Part shown: in pieces, positions 59,347 to 64,000 of the stretch
Layout of the letters: each line of letters begins with the position of its first letter
How positions within the stretch are numbered: position 1 is the stretch's first letter
Origin: an uncultured Bacteroidia bacterium
GTDB lineage: Bacteria > Bacteroidota > Bacteroidia > Bacteroidales > F082
Length of the DNA stretch: 64,000 nucleotides
Assembly: GCA_902774295.1 (NCBI GenBank)
Contig: CACYHP010000004.1
Span: forward strand, 1-64,000
Direction of reading: 5' to 3'
Notes under the pieces: model-generated
The model's database searches: none
The model's input: the letters and a program-made list of their open reading frames with translations, nothing else
Told to the model about the DNA's origin: nothing
Translations under genes and position numbers: made by a program

Positions 59347-60095
59347 TGATGGAAAGCCTGAAAGACAAGATTTTGATCGAACGCCTGCCCGAACATATTG
59401 CTGTCATCATGGACGGCAACGGCCGTTGGGCAAAGCAACAAGGGAAAATGCGCATCTTCGGTCATCAGCATGGCGTCGACGCTGTGCGTAACACCACTGA
59501 AGCTTGCGCTGAACTTGGTGTCAAATATCTTACACTTTACGCTTTCTCAACAGAAAACTGGAACCGTTCTTCTTTGGAGGTCGATGCATTGATGTCATTG
59601 CTTACCTCTGCTTTGAAAAACGAGCTTAAAACATTGAACGACAATAATATACGTCTTAATGCAATAGGTGATCTGAAACGTCTTCCTAAATCGCAATACG
59701 ACGCTCTGATGTACGCCATTGATAGCACTAAAAACAATACCCGCATGACGCTGACATTATGCCTTAGCTACTCAAGCCGCTGGGAATTGACAAAGATGGT
59801 GAAGGATATCGCAACAGAGGTTAAACAAGGAAAGATCGCCCCGGAACAAGTCGATGAGATGTTGATTAACAATCATTTGGCAACGGCAGGAATGCCTGAC
59901 CCAGACCTTCTTATTCGCACGAGCGGGGAGGAGAGAATAAGCAATTATCTGCTGTGGCAGATAGCTTACTCGGAACTTTATTTCACTAAGAAATACTGGC
60001 CCGATTTCTCAAAAGAGGACTTGTACGAGGCTATCATCGACTATCAGAATCGTGAACGCAGGTTCGGGAAGACAAGTGAACAGATTAAAAAGTAG
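59346..60095 (+). CDS. uppS: isoprenyl transferase (undecaprenyl diphosphate synthase)
   Basis: 249 residues from ATG 59346, overlapping the porG stop by one base. [19 protein letters not shown] carries the catalytic Asp, [15 protein letters not shown] and [19 protein letters not shown] follow, all UppS signatures. It makes the lipid carrier for peptidoglycan and LPS. bamA starts 4 bases after its stop. Confidence 0.96.
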   Translation: MMESLKDKILIERLPEHIAVIMDGNGRWAKQQGKMRIFGHQHGVDAVRNTTEACAELGVKYLTLYAFSTENWNRSSLEVDALMSLLTSALKNELKTLNDNNIRLNAIGDLKRLPKSQYDALMYAIDSTKNNTRMTLTLCLSYSSRWELTKMVKDIATEVKQGKIAPEQVDEMLINNHLATAGMPDPDLLIRTSGEERISNYLLWQIAYSELYFTKKYWPDFSKEDLYEAIIDYQNRERRFGKTSEQIKK

Positions 60096-60099
60096 AGAA

Positions 60100-62757
60100 A
60101 TGACTTTTTTGAAAAGGTTTGAAATATTTGCAATCGCTTTGTTATGCTGGATTTTCCTCATGACAAGCTTTGTCGCGAACGCTCAAATTCAAGTTGGAAA
60201 CGATTTGTCGGACATCGACTATTCATTGCCTCGTGAATATGAAATCGGCGGTATCACGGTGACAGGCGTCGAATATGTCGACCCGGCTGTTGTCGTGATG
60301 CTTTCAGGCTTGCGCGTGGGAATGACAGTGAAGATTCCGGGAGATAAAATCACACAGGCTATCAAAAACTTGTGGGATCAAGGCCTTTTCGAAGATATTC
60401 AAATCACTCAGACTCAAAGAGTTGGAGGAAAGATTTTCATTAATATCGATATGAGAGAACGCCCGAGAATTAGTAAATTCTCGTTTAAAGGTGTGAAAAA
60501 GTCCGAAGCTGAAGAGCTTAGAAAGAAAATCAACATTACAAGAGGTGATGTCGCGACAGAACACACCTATAACAAAACAAGCGGAATCATCCACGATTAT
60601 TATGCCGACAAAGGTTATCTGAATGCAGAGGTGAAAATGACCCCAGTGCCTGACACCACAATGGATAACTACGTGATGGTCATAATAGATGTCGATAAGA
60701 AACATAAAGTTAAGATCGGCGAAATCGTGGTTAATAACAACGAGGTGCTAACCGACGCACAGATTCGCTCGGCGATGAAGGAAACCAAACGTAGAGGCAA
60801 ATTCGACCCGCTGCGTCCACTCGGAGCTTCGTTTGTAAACACGGTCTGGGATCTTATCACATTCCGCCCGGTAGCTGCAGAAGACGAAGTGGCTTGGTAT
60901 CTTACAGAAAACATCCGTCCGAGAATATTCAAGTCCTCGCGTTATGATGAAGATAATTTTGAGGCTGACAAACAGCTTATCATTAAGAAATATAACGAAA
61001 AAGGCTATCGTGACGCAAAGATTGTGAAAGACTCGATCTATGTGATGGATGATAGAAACATCGGTATCGCTCTCGACATCAGTGAGGGCGACCAGTATTA
61101 TTTTGGTAATATTACCTGGGTCGGAAATACCAAGTACGACACCACAGTGCTTAACAAGGTGCTCGGAATCCGCAAAGGTGATGTTTACAATCAGGAGCTT
61201 CTGGAGACAAACCTGACTTATAGCGAAGGTGGCTACGATATTTCTTCGTTGTACATGGACGACGGTTATCTCTTCTTCCGCGTTGACCCTATTGAGATTA
61301 GAGTTGAAAACGACACCATCGACCTCGAGATGAGAATGAGCGAAGGCGACCAGGCCACAATCAAACGCGTGATAGTGCAAGGTAACACCAAGACCAACGA
61401 CCGCATCATCATTCGTGAGATGTACACTCGTCCGGGTCAGCTCTATAGCCGTAGCGATATCATCAGAACAGTACGCGAATTGTCGGCTTTGCAGTATTTC
61501 GACGCTCAGAAGCTTGTTCCTGATATTCAACCGGATCCTACAGACGGCACCGTTGACATCAACTATGTGGTCGAGGAGACTCCAAATGACCAGGTCGAGC
61601 TTTCCGCAGGATGGGGCTACAACCGTCTGATGCTCTCTTTAGGCTTGAATCTCAACAATGTGTCGTTGAGAAACTTCTTTAAAAAAGACGCATGGCGCCC
61701 AATCCCGGCGGGCGACGGACAGAAACTGTCGTTCAGAGTCCAGACATACGGAACTACCTATATTAATTATGGTGTTTCATTCACCGAGCCTTGGCTTGGA
61801 GGCAAGAAACCTAACGCTTTGACAGTATCGGTTTATCATTCAAAATATAAGAACACATACACTGATCCGGCTGGCGTTTTTATGCAGACAGGTATGTCGG
61901 TGGGTATCGGTACACGTCTTAAATGGCCTGACGATTATTTCACACTGTACAATGGTATCAATGTGATCCGTTATACTCTGTTTAACTATAAGAATATCTT
62001 CGACTTCGGTACTGGTGACGGCGATTATAACCTTATCGGATATAACATCACATTCGGACGTAACTCTACAAGCAACCCGATTTATCCTCGTTATGGCTCT
62101 GAATTCATTCTGTCTCTTGAAGTGACGCCTCCGTATTCTATCTTTAATCCTGTCGATTATGTCGCGGAATATCCGGATGTTGACGAGAGAGAGGATGCAA
62201 TGTACCACTGGGTTGAGTTCCATAAATGGAAGTTTAAAGCGGTTATGTACACAGAAATCGCTGAGAAACTTGTCATTATGACGCGTGCCAGATTCGGTTT
62301 GCTCGGTTATTATAACCCAGCCATCGGTATCACTCCTTTCCAGCGTTTCTGCCTTGGCGGCGATGGTCTGACGGGCTCGTATAACTTCGATGGTCGTGAG
62401 CTTATTGGTATGAGAGGTTATGCCAACAACTCTTTGACTCCGGGTTATTCGACTAACAACATGGAAGGCGGTAATATCTTCGCAAAATATACGATGGAGC
62501 TGCGTTACCCTCTGACGCTGAATCCTTCGGCTACGATTTACGCCCTCACTTTCGTGGAAGCCGGTAACTGCTGGCTTGGCTTCGATAAGTTCAATCCATT
62601 CGATTTGTATCGTTCAGCCGGCTTGGGTATGAGAATCTACTTGCCGATGTTCGGTATGCTCGGTCTCGACTGGGGCTACGGTTTCGACGCAGTGCCTGGC
62701 GCTCCTGACGCTAACGGAAGCCAGTTCCACTTCTCAATCGGAGGTTCTATTGATTAA
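60100..62757 (+). CDS. bamA: outer-membrane protein assembly factor BamA
   Basis: 885 residues from ATG 60100; an earlier start inside uppS is not likely. Signal peptide 1-29 (FVANAQI). Five POTRA repeats span about 45-480 (EIGGITVTGVEYVDPAVVVM, ISKFSFKGVKKSEAEELRKK, ATIKRVIVQGNTKTNDRIII). The barrel follows, with RFCLGGDGLTGSYNF (VRGF-like loop 6 variant) and an aromatic end (FHFSIGGSID). It inserts barrel proteins, including the Por and OMP proteins nearby. Confidence 0.95.
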   Translation: MTFLKRFEIFAIALLCWIFLMTSFVANAQIQVGNDLSDIDYSLPREYEIGGITVTGVEYVDPAVVVMLSGLRVGMTVKIPGDKITQAIKNLWDQGLFEDIQITQTQRVGGKIFINIDMRERPRISKFSFKGVKKSEAEELRKKINITRGDVATEHTYNKTSGIIHDYYADKGYLNAEVKMTPVPDTTMDNYVMVIIDVDKKHKVKIGEIVVNNNEVLTDAQIRSAMKETKRRGKFDPLRPLGASFVNTVWDLITFRPVAAEDEVAWYLTENIRPRIFKSSRYDEDNFEADKQLIIKKYNEKGYRDAKIVKDSIYVMDDRNIGIALDISEGDQYYFGNITWVGNTKYDTTVLNKVLGIRKGDVYNQELLETNLTYSEGGYDISSLYMDDGYLFFRVDPIEIRVENDTIDLEMRMSEGDQATIKRVIVQGNTKTNDRIIIREMYTRPGQLYSRSDIIRTVRELSALQYFDAQKLVPDIQPDPTDGTVDINYVVEETPNDQVELSAGWGYNRLMLSLGLNLNNVSLRNFFKKDAWRPIPAGDGQKLSFRVQTYGTTYINYGVSFTEPWLGGKKPNALTVSVYHSKYKNTYTDPAGVFMQTGMSVGIGTRLKWPDDYFTLYNGINVIRYTLFNYKNIFDFGTGDGDYNLIGYNITFGRNSTSNPIYPRYGSEFILSLEVTPPYSIFNPVDYVAEYPDVDEREDAMYHWVEFHKWKFKAVMYTEIAEKLVIMTRARFGLLGYYNPAIGITPFQRFCLGGDGLTGSYNFDGRELIGMRGYANNSLTPGYSTNNMEGGNIFAKYTMELRYPLTLNPSATIYALTFVEAGNCWLGFDKFNPFDLYRSAGLGMRIYLPMFGMLGLDWGYGFDAVPGAPDANGSQFHFSIGGSID

Positions 62758-62796
62758 AATGTTTAGAAATATATTAAATGAAAAATGTGTTATAAT

Positions 62797-63414
62797 ATGA
62801 AAAAAAGAGCATCATTTTTATTGTTAATTATATGTATGGTTTTGGGCGTTTCGACTGCGAAAGCCCAGGGAAACCAGAAGTTCGCGTATGTTGATACTGA
62901 GTATATTCTCCTGAATATCCCTGAATATGGCGATGCCCAGGAGGAGATCAACCAGATGTCGGTGGGATGGCAGAAAGAGCTTAAGAATATGCGCGACAAA
63001 CTCGATCAGATGAAACGCGATTATCAGACTGAGTCGGTACTCCTTTCTGATGACATGAAAAACAAGAAAGAAGCGGCAATAGCAGCTAAAGAACAGGAAC
63101 TGGCGGCACTTCAGATGCAGTATTTCGGACCGGAAGGCGAGCTGTTTACCAAACGTATCGAGCTGATTCAGCCTATCCAAGAGAAGATTTACAATGCTAT
63201 CAATCAAGTGGCACAGGTCAAAAACTATTCTTTCGTGTTCGACAAATCAGCTGGTACCACATTGTTGTATTGCAACGAAAAACTTGATATCAGCGATGAC
63301 GTTCTCGATGAGATCGGTAACGTGATGCAGACAGTGCGCCGTCAGGATAGAAAACGCTCGGGAAGTACTGGCAGCACTGGCACTAAAGGCAATGCCGCCG
63401 GTGGCAAGAAATAA
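62797..63414 (+). CDS. skp: OmpH/Skp-family periplasmic chaperone, copy 1
   Basis: 205 residues from ATG 62797; ATG 62785 would add four residues. Signal peptide 1-22 (STAKAQG). FAYVDTEYILLNIPEYGDAQEEIN begins the core and a long charged coiled coil follows (about 45-120), the tentacle helices of Skp. A Gly/Ser/Lys-rich tail (RKRSGSTGSTGTKGNAAGGKK) ends it. Skp holds unfolded outer-membrane proteins on the way to BamA. 39 bases after bamA. Confidence 0.92.
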   Translation: MKKRASFLLLIICMVLGVSTAKAQGNQKFAYVDTEYILLNIPEYGDAQEEINQMSVGWQKELKNMRDKLDQMKRDYQTESVLLSDDMKNKKEAAIAAKEQELAALQMQYFGPEGELFTKRIELIQPIQEKIYNAINQVAQVKNYSFVFDKSAGTTLLYCNEKLDISDDVLDEIGNVMQTVRRQDRKRSGSTGSTGTKGNAAGGKK

Positions 63415-63465
63415 TAAATCAAGAATAATCATTGTAAAAATACTTGAGGATAAACAAAAAAGTCG

Positions 63466-63473
63466 TATTTTTG
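63466..63473 (+). promoter_or_regulatory. -7 box (TATTTTTG) of the second skp
   Basis: Exact TAnnTTTG match, 33 bases before ATG 63507. The second chaperone gene may be controlled on its own. Confidence 0.7.
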
Positions 63474-63506
63474 CAACAAATTAGATAATAATTAAATTTT
63501 AATAAG

Positions 63507-64000
63507 ATGAAAAAATTAACTAAAGTATTGGTTTTGGTGGTGTTAGCACTTGGTATTGGTTTTGGAGCTAACGCACAGGGACAGAAAATCGGTTATGTAG
63601 ATTCACAAGTCATTATTGACATGATGCCAGAAAGCGCTAAGATCCAGCAGGATTTGCAGGCTTATTACGGTGAGCTTCAGGCTGAATTGCAGGCAATGGC
63701 AACTGAATATCAGACCAAGATGAGAGACTATGAGGCTAACTCAGCAACAATGTCAAACATCCTTCGTCAGTCAAAAGAAAAAGAAATCGTTGACCTCCAG
63801 GGCAGAATCCAGGAGTTCCAGGCTAACGCTGAAAGCGACCTCGCAGCAAAACAGGAAGAGCTTTCAAAGCCTATGCTCGACAAGATCAAAACAGCTATCG
63901 ACGATGTCGTGAAAGCTAAAGGTCTGGCATACGTGTTCGAGAAGACCGTCATCCTTTCAATCGGTGACAGCGCTATCGACATCACTTCTGATGTTAAGGC
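63507..64000 (+). CDS. skp: OmpH/Skp-family periplasmic chaperone, copy 2 (cut by window end)
   Basis: The reading frame from ATG 63507 stays open to the window end (164 codons seen). Signal peptide 1-23 (GFGANAQG), then QKIGYVDSQVIIDMMPESAK and a coiled coil (QDLQAYYGELQAELQAMATE), then YVFEKTVILSIGDSAIDIT. Shorter linker and fewer charged tail residues than copy 1 so far. The tandem pair of Skp proteins after bamA is also found in Porphyromonas (Omp17/Skp). The 3' end is missing. Confidence 0.92.
   Translation, partial: MKKLTKVLVLVVLALGIGFGANAQGQKIGYVDSQVIIDMMPESAKIQQDLQAYYGELQAELQAMATEYQTKMRDYEANSATMSNILRQSKEKEIVDLQGRIQEFQANAESDLAAKQEELSKPMLDKIKTAIDDVVKAKGLAYVFEKTVILSIGDSAIDITSDVK

Overview
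The window is a piece of a Bacteroidota chromosome, most likely order Bacteroidales. The evidence is the TAnnTTTG-type -7 promoter boxes in front of many genes, the type IX secretion genes porT and porG, secreted proteins with type IX sorting domains, a porG-uppS-bamA-skp-skp order as in Porphyromonas, and Bacteroidota-only families such as DUF3667, DUF5683 and DUF3276. Nearly all of it is ordinary chromosome. No transposase, prophage or CRISPR array is visible.

Layout. 1-143: 3' end of a 5S rRNA, its terminator and a hairpin of 7-base repeats. 177-9867: mainly minus-strand housekeeping genes (TrmH-type methylase, rpsF-rpsR-rplI, radC-wecB, rpsT, mtaB, miaB, an OMP and lplA). 9937-10165: two identical tRNA-Glu genes. 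10279-13356: porT, heptose kinase and an aminotransferase. 13482-15984: lpxD and an unfused lpxC. 15981-24745: a minus-strand run reading parA-parB-DUF5683-dapB-lepB-ftsK-lolA-glycosyltransferase. 24900-31325: DUF3276, a membrane AraC regulator, an SGNH hydrolase, an exonuclease and a tricorn-like protease. 31426-32340: a lipoprotein. 32434-38030: a LexA-like repressor divergent from a Y-family polymerase and a DnaE2-like polymerase. 38757-46291: three tandem C10 cysteine proteases. 46322-48926: nucleoside transporter-thyA-folA. 48955-57465: bifunctional nuclease, pyrophosphatase, lgt, glycosyltransferase, dprA, rsgA, BamA-like. 57484-64000: nadK, porG, uppS, bamA and two skp genes, the last cut by the window end. 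The only gap of more than 300 bases without a protein gene is 9868-10278, which holds the two tRNAs, a repeat spacer and AT-rich flanks.

How the genes fit together. Envelope biogenesis dominates: lipid A (lpxD, lpxC), lipoproteins (lgt, lolA), signal peptidase I, OMP assembly (bamA, skp) and type IX secretion (porT, porG), with the C10 proteases as probable cargo. A second theme is DNA repair and SOS-type mutagenesis (radC, LexA-like repressor, Pol IV, DnaE2-like).

Most unusual signal. A roughly 540 bp AT-rich cassette (34511-35050) carries a GxxExxY-family gene (PD-(D/E)XK-type fold) between near-perfect 25 bp inverted repeats. It has split the mutagenesis operon and supplies dinB's stop codon. 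A 64 bp gene-free relative with almost the same right end sits at 1788-1851. Separately, degenerate 7-base repeats (TTTAnnG)n begin at or in the stop codon of four genes. Together they suggest small repeat elements that colonise gene 3' ends, possibly with the GxxExxY protein mobilising one family.
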